This document shows, in pieces, positions 17,111 through 25,779 of a stretch of 64,000 nucleotides of DNA; position 1 is the stretch's first letter, and the number at the start of each line of letters is the position of its first letter. Source of the DNA: Bradyrhizobium sp. AZCC 2262 (lineage in GTDB: Bacteria; Pseudomonadota; Alphaproteobacteria; Rhizobiales; Xanthobacteraceae); NCBI RefSeq assembly GCF_036924535.1, contig NZ_JAZHRT010000001.1:6882001-6946000 (forward strand). The letters run 5' to 3'. Position numbers and translations under genes: made by a program. The notes beneath the pieces were generated by a model. The model had not been told where the DNA came from and ran no database searches. It saw only the letters and a list, made by a program, of their open reading frames with translations.

Positions 17111-18478
17111 ATGTCGACATCGGTAAACGCGGGCAGCCGTCTGGATCGACTGCCGATCGGGCCGTTCCACCGCCGCATCATGTTCCTGATCGGCATCGGG
17201 ATGTTCTTCGACGGCTTCGATATCTATCTTGCCGGCACCGTGCTCGGCGTGACCTTGAAGACCGGTTTTTCCACACTGCCGCAAAACGCGATGTTCATCT
17301 CGGCGACCTTCGTCGGAATGATGCTGGGCTCATTTGCGACCGGCTTTCTCGGCGACCGCTACGGGCGGCGATTCACCTATCAGTTCAATTTGCTGGTGTT
17401 CGGCCTGGCGTCACTGGCCGCAGCCTTCGCGCCAAACATGACCATCCTGATCGCCTGCCGTTTCGTGATGGGCTTCGGACTGGGAGCGGAAAACGTGGTC
17501 GGCTATTCGACCATGACCGAATTCGTGCCGGCAAAAACGCGCGGCAAATGGCTCGGGCTGATGGCAGTTTGCGTCGTCACGGGCCTGCCGGTGTCGCTGC
17601 TGGTGGCATCACTGGTGGTTCCCGAGTTTGGCTGGCGGGCGATGTTCGTCCTCGGCGGCGTCGGCGCGCTCATCGTCTGGTACCTGCGCAAGTCGCTCCC
17701 GGAATCGCCGCGTTGGCTGGAAGCGGTCGGCCGCACTGAAGAAGCGGAAACGCTGATGCAGTCGATCGAGAAGGAAGCCGCCCAGGGGCAGCCGCTACCG
17801 GCCCCCGCCGCGGCAGCGACCATTCCGGCATCGCCCGATCTCGCCACGCTGTTCACGGCGCCGCTGCTGTCACGCATGATCGTCGGCTCGGTCTGCCTGA
17901 TCACGATCAATACGCTGCTCTATGGCTTCGTGACCTGGCTGCCGGTGTTCTTCATCAAGCAGGGACTGACCATTGCAACGTCGTTCGGATATTCGCTGGT
18001 GATGGCGCTGGGTGCACCGATCGGCTCGGCCATCGGCGCGCTTACCGCCGACCGTTGGGGCCGCAAGCCGACCATTATCGGCGCATCACTGATCTCGGTC
18101 GCGCTTGGCATCATCTACCCGACGATATCAGATCCAATGCTGCTGCCGGCGGTAGGCTTCGCGCTGACGGTACCGATCTATGTGCTGGTGGCGCTGCTGT
18201 TCGGAATTTACATCCCCGAACTGTTCCCGACCGAAGTACGCTTGCGCGCCTCCGGGATCGTCAACACGCTCGGCCGCGGCGCCACCATCGTCACGCCGTT
18301 CCTGGTCGTGATGCTGTTCGAGGCCCGCGGCGTCGCCGGTGTGATGGCGCTGATGATCGGGCTGTTGGTGGTGCAGATCGTAACGGTCTGGGCGCTCGGC
18401 ATCGAGCCACGGCACCGTAGCCTGGAAGAACTGAAACGCGATGAGACGGCACCGGCGTTGGTGAAGCAGGCGACCTGA
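17111..18478 (+). CDS. MFS transporter, aromatic-acid:H+ symporter type
   Basis: The 455-residue protein has about twelve membrane helices. The N-terminal DGFDIYLAGTVLG motif, GDRYGRR in the loop between helices 2 and 3, and SPRWLEAVGR after helix 6 are typical of the AAHS/sugar-porter branch that imports aromatic or other organic acids with protons. AGGGGAG at 17097-17103 precedes ATG 17111. Its place after the aldehyde dehydrogenase suggests that it imports the pathway substrate. Two Bradyrhizobium-type palindromes follow it. Confidence 0.9.
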   Translation: MSTSVNAGSRLDRLPIGPFHRRIMFLIGIGMFFDGFDIYLAGTVLGVTLKTGFSTLPQNAMFISATFVGMMLGSFATGFLGDRYGRRFTYQFNLLVFGLASLAAAFAPNMTILIACRFVMGFGLGAENVVGYSTMTEFVPAKTRGKWLGLMAVCVVTGLPVSLLVASLVVPEFGWRAMFVLGGVGALIVWYLRKSLPESPRWLEAVGRTEEAETLMQSIEKEAAQGQPLPAPAAAATIPASPDLATLFTAPLLSRMIVGSVCLITINTLLYGFVTWLPVFFIKQGLTIATSFGYSLVMALGAPIGSAIGALTADRWGRKPTIIGASLISVALGIIYPTISDPMLLPAVGFALTVPIYVLVALLFGIYIPELFPTEVRLRASGIVNTLGRGATIVTPFLVVMLFEARGVAGVMALMIGLLVVQIVTVWALGIEPRHRSLEELKRDETAPALVKQAT

Positions 18479-18487
18479 CGGCATGGC

Positions 18488-18532
18488 CGTCATTTCCGGG
18501 ATGGTGCACCAGCACCAGACCCGGAAATGACG
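18488..18532. repeat. palindromic repeat, CGTCATTCCGGG family
   Basis: Inverted arms CGTCATTTCCGG and CCGGAAATGACG flank a 21-base GGATGGTGCACCAGCACCAGAC-like centre. A related, longer copy occurs at 51156-51237. It lies just downstream of the MFS gene and could fold as an RNA hairpin at the transcript end. Confidence 0.75.
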
Positions 18533-18668
18533 CCGACCGACGGAACGGTACTCACGTTCTGGAATCTCTCTAAATCAGCGCATTCGCGACATACCGTCGC
18601 GTCCCGCGCGCCAGCCGCTGCGCTACTGAGTCCGGCTACGTCACCATCCCGGCCGGAGTCCCCTTATC

Positions 18669-19694
18669 ATGCTGAATTCTCGCGCGTTCACCGCAACGGC
18701 AGCGTTGCTTTGCTTCACCGCATTCGGAGCCTCGCCGGCGTCCGCCGACGGCGAGGTCAACGTCTACACCTATCGCGAAACCAAGCTGATCCAGCCGCTG
18801 TTCGACGCCTTCACCAAGGATACCGGCGTCAAGGTCAACGTCGTCTCGGCAAGTTCGGGCCTCGAGCAGCGCATGAAGGCGGAAGGCGCCAACAGCCCCG
18901 CCGACGTGCTGCTGACGGTCGATATCGGCCGCATCGACGAGGCCGTGCAGGCCGACGTCACCCAGCCGATCAAGTCGGTGGTGATCGACGAGATCGTGCC
19001 GGCGCAATATCGCGATCCGGACGGCCACTGGGCTGGCATCTCGATGCGCGCGCGCGTGATCTACGCCTCGAAGGACCGCGTCAAGCAGGACAAGATCACC
19101 TACGAAGAACTCGCCGATCCCAAATGGAAAGGCAAGATCTGCATCCGCTCCGGCCAGCACATCTACAATAACGGCCTGTTCGCGGCCTACACGGCCAAGT
19201 ACGGCGAGGCCAAGGCCGAGGAATGGCTTAAGGGTGTGAAGGCCAATCTGGCGCAAAAACCCTCCGGCGGCGACCGTGAAGCCGCGCGTGACGTCGCGGC
19301 CGGCAAATGCGACATCGGCATCGGCAACACCTATTACTGGGCGCTGATGATGAACAACGATCCCGAGAAGAAGCCGTGGGCGGAAGCCACCAAGGTGATC
19401 CTGCCGACCTTCGAGGGCGGCGGCACCCACGTCAATCTCTCCGGCGTCCTGCTGGCCAAGCACGCGCCCAACAAGGCCAACGGCGTCAAGCTGATCGAGT
19501 GGCTTGCGGGTGAAAAGGCGCAGCAGATCTATGCTGACTCCAACTACGAATATCCGGTCCGTGCCGGCGTCGCGGTCAACCCGACGATTGCCGGCTACGG
19601 CAAGCTCACCGCCGATCCGCTCCCGATCGCCAAGATCGCCGCCAACCGCAAGGCAGCCTCGACGCTGGTGGACAAGGTCGGGTTCGATAATTGA
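18669..19694 (+). CDS. ferric iron ABC transporter, periplasmic binding protein
   Basis: The 341-residue exported protein belongs to the FbpA/FutA family. A signal peptide (to about residue 26) is followed by EVNVYTYRETKLIQPLFDAF, and the paired iron-ligand tyrosines are visible in GIGNTYYWALM near residue 223. It binds Fe3+ in the periplasm and delivers it to the fused permease encoded downstream, after a 103-base gap with a stable hairpin that may lower expression of the permease relative to the binding protein. No ATPase gene follows in the window. Confidence 0.93.
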   Translation: MLNSRAFTATAALLCFTAFGASPASADGEVNVYTYRETKLIQPLFDAFTKDTGVKVNVVSASSGLEQRMKAEGANSPADVLLTVDIGRIDEAVQADVTQPIKSVVIDEIVPAQYRDPDGHWAGISMRARVIYASKDRVKQDKITYEELADPKWKGKICIRSGQHIYNNGLFAAYTAKYGEAKAEEWLKGVKANLAQKPSGGDREAARDVAAGKCDIGIGNTYYWALMMNNDPEKKPWAEATKVILPTFEGGGTHVNLSGVLLAKHAPNKANGVKLIEWLAGEKAQQIYADSNYEYPVRAGVAVNPTIAGYGKLTADPLPIAKIAANRKAASTLVDKVGFDN

Positions 19695-19726
19695 TCGCAC
19701 CAAGTCGCGACAGCATTTTCGCCAAC

Positions 19727-19755
19727 ATGCCCTCTCCCTCACCGGGAGAGGGCAT
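19727..19755 (+). terminator. intercistronic hairpin (CCCTCTCCC repeat type)
   Basis: A perfect 12-bp stem, ATGCCCTCTCCC with GGGAGAGGGCAT, has a 5-base loop TCACC. There is no T run, so it is more likely an attenuating or mRNA-stabilising repeat than a full terminator. It lies between the iron-binding protein and permease genes. Confidence 0.6.
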
Positions 19756-19797
19756 AATGCTGCATGGGCTTCCGACTTCTTGCCGATGTGAGCTGAC

Positions 19798-21444
19798 GTG
19801 ACCCGGACCACGCGTTCGGGGCGGATCGCCGCATCAATCGCGGTTGCGACCGCCGTTCTTGTCGCAGCTCCCGTCATCTCCATCATTGCGCTCGCCATGC
19901 AGCCGGCGCCTGACGTCTGGCAGCCGCTCATCGAATACGTGCTGCCGCGGAGCCTTCTCGACACCGCGCTCCTGCTCGGCGGCGTCGCTGCCCTGTCGCT
20001 TGCGATCGGCACCGGCACGGCATGGGCGATCTCGCTGCACGAATTCCGCGGCCGGCAAATGCTGCTCTGGCTGGTGCCGCTGCCGCTCGCGATTCCGACC
20101 TACCTCGCGGCTTACGTCTATGTCGATCTGTTCGAGCCGCTCGGCCTGGTCCACCGCACGCTTTCGCTGTGGCTGCCGCTGCAGGACGCGGTGCGCGTGC
20201 TTCCCAATTTGCGCTCGCTGCCCGGCGCCATCCTCGTGATCGCGCTGGTGCTCTACCCTTACGTCTATCTTTCGGCGCGCACCATGTTCCAGTTCCAGAG
20301 CGCGGAGTTCACCGAGGCCGCGAAGACGCTCGGCGCCGGACGCTGGACCACCTTCTGGCGCATCTCGCTGCCTATGGCACGTCCCGCGCTCGCGGTCGGC
20401 ATAGCACTGGTGTCGCTGGAAACGCTGAACGACATCGGCGCCAGCGAATATCTCGGCGTCCGCACGCTCACGGTCTCGGTGTTCACGACCTGGCTCAACC
20501 GCGGCAGCCTTGCCGGAGCTGCGCAGTTATCCTGCTTCATGCTGGCGATCGTGGCCGGACTTATCGCGATCGAGCGCTACGGCCGGCGCAATGTCACGAC
20601 GGAGTTTTCCGCCGAAAGCCCGCGGCTGACGCAGCGGACGACGCTTGCCGGCATCAAGGGCGGTTTGGCATTCGCCGCCTGCCTGCTGCCGGTCTGCCTC
20701 GGATTCCTGGTGCCGCTGTTGTATCTCGCGCATCAGAGTTTCAAGCGCGGGCTGTTTGCGAATTTCGACATGGCGTTGTGGCGCGACGCCTTCAACTCGG
20801 TCGCGTTCGCGAGCCTGGCCACGCTCGCCGCGCTGCTGCTCGGCTTTGCGACCATTCTGGCCTGGCGCTGGCGACCGAACCGGCTGCGCTTCGTGGCGAT
20901 GAACATCGCGCAATTGGGTTACACGCTGCCCGGGCTGGTGCTGGCGCTCGGGCTGCTCGCGCCGGTGCTCGCCATCGACAACGCATTGAATGCGCTCGCC
21001 GCATCGCTCGGACGATCGCTGCCGGGACTGGTCATGGTCGGCTCCGGCGCCGCCGTTGTCATCGCCTATGTGATCCGCTTTCTCGCGGTGCCGACCGGAT
21101 TCATCAAGGCCGGGTTCGAGCGGATTCCGCGCGACTACGACGACAGCGCGCGTGCCGTCGGCGCTGGCCAGACCACGACGATGCGGCTGATCCATCTGCC
21201 GCTGCTGCGCCCTGCCATGCTCGGCGCGGTCATCGTGGTGTTCGTGGATTGCCTCAAAGAGTTGCCGGCGACGCTGTTGCTGCGGCCGCTCAATGTCGAA
21301 ACACTGGCGACCTCGATCTACCAGTACGCCAGCCGCGGCAGCTTTGAGGAAGGCGCGCTGGCAGCGCTACTGATCGTCGCCGCCAGCATCGGCCCGGTGG
21401 CGTGGCTGACGCGGTTTTCGGACATACCGAGCGGGCCGGCATAG
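19798..21444 (+). CDS. ferric iron ABC transporter, fused permease
   Basis: The 548-residue protein holds two binding-protein-dependent permease domains in tandem, as in FbpB. The EAA-type loops are EAAKTLGAGRWTTFWRISLPMARPAL (first half) and DDSARAVGAGQTTTMRLIHLPLL (second half). About twelve membrane helices are expected. It forms the inner-membrane channel for iron delivered by the upstream binding protein. The start is GTG 19798. The expected ATPase subunit is not encoded downstream, where a repeat element and a LysR gene follow on the other strand, so it must come from elsewhere. Confidence 0.92.
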   Translation: MTRTTRSGRIAASIAVATAVLVAAPVISIIALAMQPAPDVWQPLIEYVLPRSLLDTALLLGGVAALSLAIGTGTAWAISLHEFRGRQMLLWLVPLPLAIPTYLAAYVYVDLFEPLGLVHRTLSLWLPLQDAVRVLPNLRSLPGAILVIALVLYPYVYLSARTMFQFQSAEFTEAAKTLGAGRWTTFWRISLPMARPALAVGIALVSLETLNDIGASEYLGVRTLTVSVFTTWLNRGSLAGAAQLSCFMLAIVAGLIAIERYGRRNVTTEFSAESPRLTQRTTLAGIKGGLAFAACLLPVCLGFLVPLLYLAHQSFKRGLFANFDMALWRDAFNSVAFASLATLAALLLGFATILAWRWRPNRLRFVAMNIAQLGYTLPGLVLALGLLAPVLAIDNALNALAASLGRSLPGLVMVGSGAAVVIAYVIRFLAVPTGFIKAGFERIPRDYDDSARAVGAGQTTTMRLIHLPLLRPAMLGAVIVVFVDCLKELPATLLLRPLNVETLATSIYQYASRGSFEEGALAALLIVAASIGPVAWLTRFSDIPSGPA

Positions 21445-21466
21445 GTTGAGCAACGACAGAACTGTT

Positions 21467-21587
21467 CGTCGTCCCTGCGAACGCAGGGACCCATAATCCC
21501 GGTCATCTGTTGATTGAAGAAGGTCTCTACTCCGTCATCTTAACGAGAGGCCGCGGCGTATGGGTCCCTGCGTTCGCAGGGACGACG
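21467..21587. repeat. paired palindrome element, copy 1 (GTCCCTGCG family)
   Basis: Two copies of a 28-29-base unit lie in opposite orientation at 21467-21495 and 21559-21587. Each unit contains its own palindrome GTCCCTGCG-AA-CGCAGGGAC and ends in CCATA/TATGG. Together they can form a large hairpin. The same arrangement occurs at 49241-49402 with a different central sequence. No transposase is present, so it resembles a REP/MITE-type element. Confidence 0.85.
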
Positions 21588-21596
21588 GTAGCAGGC

Positions 21597-22493
21597 TTAC
21601 GGCGTAGAGAATTGCCCCGCACGCTTGATCAACAGGTCCAGGAAGCTGCGTGCCCGCAGCGACATCCAGTGCGTCTCGGGATAGACGGCGTGCAGCGGCA
21701 GAGCGGCGATCGAAAAATCCGGCAGCAGGTTCTGCAACTGGCCACTGCGAATGCCGGCGACGGCGCTCCACTCCGGCAGGATCGCGACGCCGAGGTGATG
21801 CATCACCGCCTGCTCCATCGCGTCGGCATCGTCGACCAGCAGCGGACCGCCGATCGAAGCGACATGGCGACCATGTTCGGATTCGAATATCCAGTCATTG
21901 GCGGCTGGCAGACGCGAATAGACGATGCATTGGTGTGCGCTGAGGTCTTCGGGCGCGCGCGGCACCGAGCGGCCTTTAAGGTAGGTCGGCGTCGCGACCA
22001 GATAGCGCCGCACCGTGCCAAGCCGCCGGGCGACCAGCGTGCTCGACTCGAGCTGCCCGATCCGCAGCGCCAGCTCGATCCCCTCCTCCACGAGATTAAC
22101 GAAGCGCTCGCTGAAGCGGATGTCCAGGCGAACCCCCTGGTAGGTCCGGACATATTCGGCAATGACGGGCATCAGGTAGCGGCGGCCGAACGACGACGGC
22201 AGGCTGACCCGCAGCGTGCCGCTCGGCCGCAGCGAATTTTCCTCGACGTTGGCCCGCGCCATGTCGAAGCTTCCAAGGATCTGGCGAGCCAGATCGTAGA
22301 TGCGGTGGCCCTCGGGCGTCGGTTTGAGCTTGCGCGTGGTGCGAAAGAACAATTGCGTGCCGAACTCGCTTTCGAGCAATGCGATCCGCTTGCTCACGGC
22401 CGGCTGACCGATGCCGAGCTCGTTGGCGGCCACCGAAAAACTGCCGCCCTCGAGCGAGCGGACAAAGGCGCGCAGGCAGTCGATCCGGTCCAT
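21597..22493 (-). CDS. LysR-family transcriptional regulator
   Basis: The 298-residue LysR regulator has an N-terminal winged helix (MDRIDCLRAFVRSLEGGSFSVAANEL; recognition region GQPAVSKRIALLE) and a periplasmic-binding-protein-like effector domain from about residue 90. It is divergent from the styAB-like genes with 123 bases between starts. A palindrome with T-N11-A spacing begins 7 bases upstream of its start, so it probably controls those genes and itself. An inducer cannot be predicted. Confidence 0.92.
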   Translation of the reverse strand: MDRIDCLRAFVRSLEGGSFSVAANELGIGQPAVSKRIALLESEFGTQLFFRTTRKLKPTPEGHRIYDLARQILGSFDMARANVEENSLRPSGTLRVSLPSSFGRRYLMPVIAEYVRTYQGVRLDIRFSERFVNLVEEGIELALRIGQLESSTLVARRLGTVRRYLVATPTYLKGRSVPRAPEDLSAHQCIVYSRLPAANDWIFESEHGRHVASIGGPLLVDDADAMEQAVMHHLGVAILPEWSAVAGIRSGQLQNLLPDFSIAALPLHAVYPETHWMSLRARSFLDLLIKRAGQFSTP

Positions 22494-22499
22494 TTGATC

Positions 22500-22514
22500 A
22501 TTCCTATGAGGAAT
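22500..22514. promoter_or_regulatory. candidate LysR box in the lysR-styA intergenic region
   Basis: ATTCCT-ATG-AGGAAT is a perfect 6-bp inverted repeat and contains the LysR-type T-N11-A pattern (22501-22513). It is the strongest palindrome in the divergent intergenic region. A partial repeat (TATCCTATCCATTCC) lies about 15 bases further towards styA. Confidence 0.55.
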
Positions 22515-22616
22515 AGATCATATCCTATCCATTCCATTTTTCTCGGGCAAGTTCGCCGCTAGGGTGCGGTCAACAACGGGAGGCCAGCTCCCGAACAAAC
22601 CTCTGGGGAGGCGGAC

Positions 22617-23867
22617 ATGAGACGGCGCATCGGGATCGTCGGGGCCGGCATCGCCGGCTTGCATCTGGCCCTGTATCTTCAGAAGCACGGCGTCGACGCG
22701 ACGCTGATCACCGACCGCGCGCCGGACGAATATCGCGGCATCCGCCTGTTGAACACGGTCGCGCACCACCACGTGACGATCGCGCGCGAAGACTATCTCG
22801 GCGTCAATCACTGGAACGACCCGAAGCATCACTATTACTACCATGATCACTTCTTCAATTTCCCGGAGCCGATCAGCTTCCGCGGCTACTTCTCGCGGCC
22901 GAGCCGCGCCGTCGACTACCGGATCTATCTGCCGGTGCTGATGAAGGACTTTGCGGATCGCGGCGGCAGGATCGAGTACCGGCACATCGAGGAAAGCGAT
23001 ATCGCGCCGCTGGTCGGCCGGTTCGACCTGCTCGTCGTTTCCAGCGGCAAGGGCCCGCTCGGCCAGCTCTTCGCCTACCGGCCGGAGCACTCGCCCTATT
23101 CGCAGCCGCAGCGGCGGCTCTGCGTCGGCCTCTATACCGGCGTTCGCGAGCCGGATCCGATGAACGTGACGCTTTCGGGTTCGCCGGGCCACGGCGAGAT
23201 GATCGTGATTCCGACCATCACCTTCGGCGGTATCGCCAGTGCGCTGCTGATGGAGAACGTCCCGGGCGGCGACATGGAAGAGCTTGCGACGCTGAACTAC
23301 GAGGCTGACCGCAAGCATTTCCTGCGCATCGTGCTGGAGAAGCTCGAGAAGCATCATCCGACCACCTATGATCGCATCGACATCGCGCGCTTTGATCTGG
23401 CGCAGCCGCTCGATCTGCTGCAGGGCGGCGTGGTGCCGACGGTTCGCAACACGGTCGTGGAATTCAACGGCGGCAAATGCGCCATCGCGCTCGGCGACGT
23501 CCATTCGGTGGTCGATCCGATGATGGGACAGGGCGCCAACGTCGCCTCCTACGCCGCGTTCGTGCTCGGCGAGGAGATCGTCAACGCCGACGTGCTCGAC
23601 GCGCGTTTCTGCGAAAGGGTGGACCTGAAGCGACAGGACCGCGTGCTGGCGGCCGCGCGCTGGACCAACATCATGCTGCAGCCGCCCTCGGAGGCGCTCG
23701 GCATGCTGATCGGCGCGATGAGCCAGAACCAGGCGCTCGCCGACGAGTTCACCGAGAACTTCAACTATCCAGATAACCAATGGGACCGCGTTGCATCGGC
23801 TGACCGCATCCATGCCTGGATCGAGCGCAAGACCGCGCCCGCGGCGCCGGTGCGGGCGACGGCGTGA
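22617..23867 (+). CDS. FAD-dependent styrene/indole monooxygenase, StyA-like
   Basis: The 416-residue protein has the length and motifs of StyA-type group E flavin monooxygenases: an N-terminal FAD fold RIGIVGAGIAGLHLALYLQ, a His/Tyr-rich segment around residue 75 (KHHYYYHDHFFNF) and the C-terminal GDVHSVVDPMMGQGANVASYAAF. These enzymes epoxidise styrene-like alkenes or oxidise indole using reduced FAD supplied by a separate reductase. That reductase is encoded 10 bases downstream. No styrene-oxide isomerase or phenylacetaldehyde dehydrogenase gene is adjacent, so the natural substrate may be indole or another aromatic. Confidence 0.88.
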   Translation: MRRRIGIVGAGIAGLHLALYLQKHGVDATLITDRAPDEYRGIRLLNTVAHHHVTIAREDYLGVNHWNDPKHHYYYHDHFFNFPEPISFRGYFSRPSRAVDYRIYLPVLMKDFADRGGRIEYRHIEESDIAPLVGRFDLLVVSSGKGPLGQLFAYRPEHSPYSQPQRRLCVGLYTGVREPDPMNVTLSGSPGHGEMIVIPTITFGGIASALLMENVPGGDMEELATLNYEADRKHFLRIVLEKLEKHHPTTYDRIDIARFDLAQPLDLLQGGVVPTVRNTVVEFNGGKCAIALGDVHSVVDPMMGQGANVASYAAFVLGEEIVNADVLDARFCERVDLKRQDRVLAAARWTNIMLQPPSEALGMLIGAMSQNQALADEFTENFNYPDNQWDRVASADRIHAWIERKTAPAAPVRATA

Positions 23868-23877
23868 GGGGCGTGAG

Positions 23878-24360
23878 ATGCAGCGCGCCGACCCACTCGC
23901 CTTCCGCCAGGCCGCATCGCGCTTTGCGACCGGCGTTGCGGTGCTGACCGCGCTCGATTCCCACGGCGAGGTCTGCGGCATGACGGCCAACAGTTTTGTC
24001 ACCATCAGCCTTTCGCCGCCGACGGTGCTGGTCTCGGTCAAGCCCGGCAGGACGCATGAGGCGATGTCGGCGAGCGGGCGCTACGGCGTCAACGTGCTGC
24101 CGGAACAGGCCAAGGCGCTATCGAAACATTTTGCGGATCGATTGCGCGACACCTGTCCCGATTACGAAATCGTGGAAGGCCTGCCGCGGCTGTCGAACTG
24201 CGTGGCGTTTTTCGCCTGCGAGGTGACGCGGACGATCGACGTCAGCGACCACACCCTGTTCATCGCCGAAGTATCGGAGTGCGATTACTGCGACAGTCTC
24301 CCGCTGGTGTTCTTCTCCAGCCGCTACCATCTGGGCCCGGGTAAGCCGGTCGACCGCTGA
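23878..24360 (+). CDS. flavin reductase partner of the StyA-like oxygenase
   Basis: The 160-residue protein belongs to the NAD(P)H:flavin oxidoreductase (StyB/HpaC) family: FRQAASRFATGVAVLTA, CGMTANSFVTISLSPPTVLVSV and RYGVNVLPEQ are typical flavin-site segments, and FFSSRYHLG ends the fold. It supplies reduced FAD to the upstream monooxygenase. The start ATG 23878 has GAGGGG upstream, and the gene lies 10 bases after the oxygenase, so the two are co-transcribed. It converges with the acetyltransferase gene. Confidence 0.9.
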   Translation: MQRADPLAFRQAASRFATGVAVLTALDSHGEVCGMTANSFVTISLSPPTVLVSVKPGRTHEAMSASGRYGVNVLPEQAKALSKHFADRLRDTCPDYEIVEGLPRLSNCVAFFACEVTRTIDVSDHTLFIAEVSECDYCDSLPLVFFSSRYHLGPGKPVDR

Positions 24361-24389
24361 GCAGACAAACGCAGATTTTCGAGCAGTCC

Positions 24390-25049
24390 TTACGGGATCG
24401 CGCGCGTAAAGCGGCGGAAGCCCGGCGAACCCGTCAGCGCTTCGAATGAAGCGTCGCGCTTCTCTTCGGCGAAGGCGAAGCCTGCCTTGGAATAAGATCG
24501 CTCGGCTGCTTCGTTGCCGATCAGAAACGAGATCGACGCCCGCTTGAAGCCCGCAACGCTGCCGGCCTCCAGCGCGTGTTCGATCAAGGCCTGCACCAGC
24601 CCGCGTCCGCGATATTCCGGCAGCGTGGCGACATGCTCGATCAGCCAGTCGTCCTCGCCGCCCTGAACCCAGCAATTCGCCGCATAGGCGCCACGCCGGA
24701 AGATCGCCGCCGGCTCCGACGGGTCGAGCCCGGCTTCATCAGCCGCGGCCTCGATCGCCGCCCGCACGGCGGCGCGCGTGCCGGACGCGGGCAAGGCGCA
24801 CAGCGAGGCCGCCGGCTTTCCTTCGACTTCGGCGATGATGAATTGCGAGACGTGCCACCATGAGAGCTGTTGCGCAGTCGCAATGCGCTCGACGAACGCC
24901 AGGCATTGCGGCTCTGGCCAGCCGAGCGCGATGTCGAACCAGCCGCGCCGCAGCGGGCCGCGCTGTGAGGCCAGGATATTGCGAGCAATGAAGCTGGCGT
25001 CTTCGGCGCGCGCGGGACGGATCGCAGGCAGCGAACGCCCCGCCGCCAT
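24390..25049 (-). CDS. GNAT-family N-acetyltransferase
   Basis: The 219-residue protein ends in a GNAT fold: WLIEHVATLPEYRGRGLVQALIEHALE holds the acetyl-CoA loop (R-G-R-G-L) and FLIGNEAAERSYSKAGFAFAEE the conserved C-terminal strand. The acceptor substrate is unknown. ATG 25049 shares a base with the stop of the CoA-transferase subunit B gene (TGATG), so it is the last gene of that operon; a longer frame running back into that gene is not used. Confidence 0.88.
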   Translation of the reverse strand: MAAGRSLPAIRPARAEDASFIARNILASQRGPLRRGWFDIALGWPEPQCLAFVERIATAQQLSWWHVSQFIIAEVEGKPAASLCALPASGTRAAVRAAIEAAADEAGLDPSEPAAIFRRGAYAANCWVQGGEDDWLIEHVATLPEYRGRGLVQALIEHALEAGSVAGFKRASISFLIGNEAAERSYSKAGFAFAEEKRDASFEALTGSPGFRRFTRAIP

Positions 25050-25699
25050 CAGGCGTTCTTCAGCGCGACGCGGAATTCGGCTTCGGTCTTCGCCTTCACC
25101 TCGTCCAGCGTGACGCCGTCGGCGAGCTCGATCAGCGCCATGCCGTCCTTGCCGTGCTTGTCGATGGTGAAGACGGCCAGATCCGTCACCACCATGTCGA
25201 CGACCTTCTCGCCGGTCAGCGGCAGATTGCACGTCTTCAGGAGTTTCGGTCCATCCTTGGCGGAGTGCTCCATGACGACGACGACGCGCTTGACGCCAGC
25301 GACGAGATCCATCGCGCCGCCCATGCCCTTCACCATCTTGCCCGGGATCATCCAGTTGGCGAGATCGCCGTTCTGCGCCACCTGCATTGCGCCCAGGATC
25401 GACAGATCGATATGGCCGCCGCGCACCATGCCGAAGGAATCGGCCGAGGAGAAATAGCTGGTGTCAGGCAGTTCGCTGACCGTTTGCTTGCCGGCGTTGA
25501 TGAGGTCGGCGTCCACCTCGTCCTCATAGGGGAAAGGTCCCATGCCGAGCATGCCGTTCTCGCTCTGCAGGCTGACGTCGATACCGTCGGGGATGTAGTT
25601 CGAGACCAGCGTCGGAATGCCGATGCCGAGATTGACGTAATAGCCGTCACGCAACTCTTTCGCGGCGCGCGCTGCCATCTGTTCACGGGTCCAGGCCAT
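25049..25699 (-). CDS. scoB: 3-oxoacid CoA-transferase subunit B
   Basis: The 216-residue subunit has the family-I CoA-transferase motif [10 protein letters not shown] near residue 50, whose Glu is the catalytic residue that carries the CoA thioester. [14 protein letters not shown] near the N-terminus and [13 protein letters not shown] in the middle are typical of SCOT/AtoA. With subunit A it transfers CoA from succinyl-CoA to acetoacetate, linking PHB and ketone-body breakdown to central metabolism. This fits the phasins in the same window. AGGAG precedes ATG 25699. Confidence 0.93.
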   Translation of the reverse strand: MAWTREQMAARAAKELRDGYYVNLGIGIPTLVSNYIPDGIDVSLQSENGMLGMGPFPYEDEVDADLINAGKQTVSELPDTSYFSSADSFGMVRGGHIDLSILGAMQVAQNGDLANWMIPGKMVKGMGGAMDLVAGVKRVVVVMEHSAKDGPKLLKTCNLPLTGEKVVDMVVTDLAVFTIDKHGKDGMALIELADGVTLDEVKAKTEAEFRVALKNA

Positions 25700-25725
25700 G
25701 TCAGTTCTCCTGTGATCTCTGGTTT

Positions 25726-25776
25726 GCGCATGATCTTGTCGGAAAACCGGTGCCCCCACTTTTCCGGATCATGCGC
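25726..25776. repeat. palindromic repeat between scoA and scoB (GCATGATC family)
   Basis: Outer arms GCGCATGATC (25726-25735) and GATCATGCGC (25767-25776) enclose inner arms CGGAAAA and TTTTCCG around a CCGGTGCCCCCAC core. I recognise it as one of the most frequent Bradyrhizobium interspersed elements. It lies in the 80-base scoA-scoB gap and could form an mRNA hairpin. Confidence 0.75.
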
Positions 25777-25779
25777 GCC

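Noticed and set aside
15516..17120. 534-residue open frame on the minus strand
   Set aside because: Antisense of the aldehyde dehydrogenase gene, which has all its catalytic motifs.
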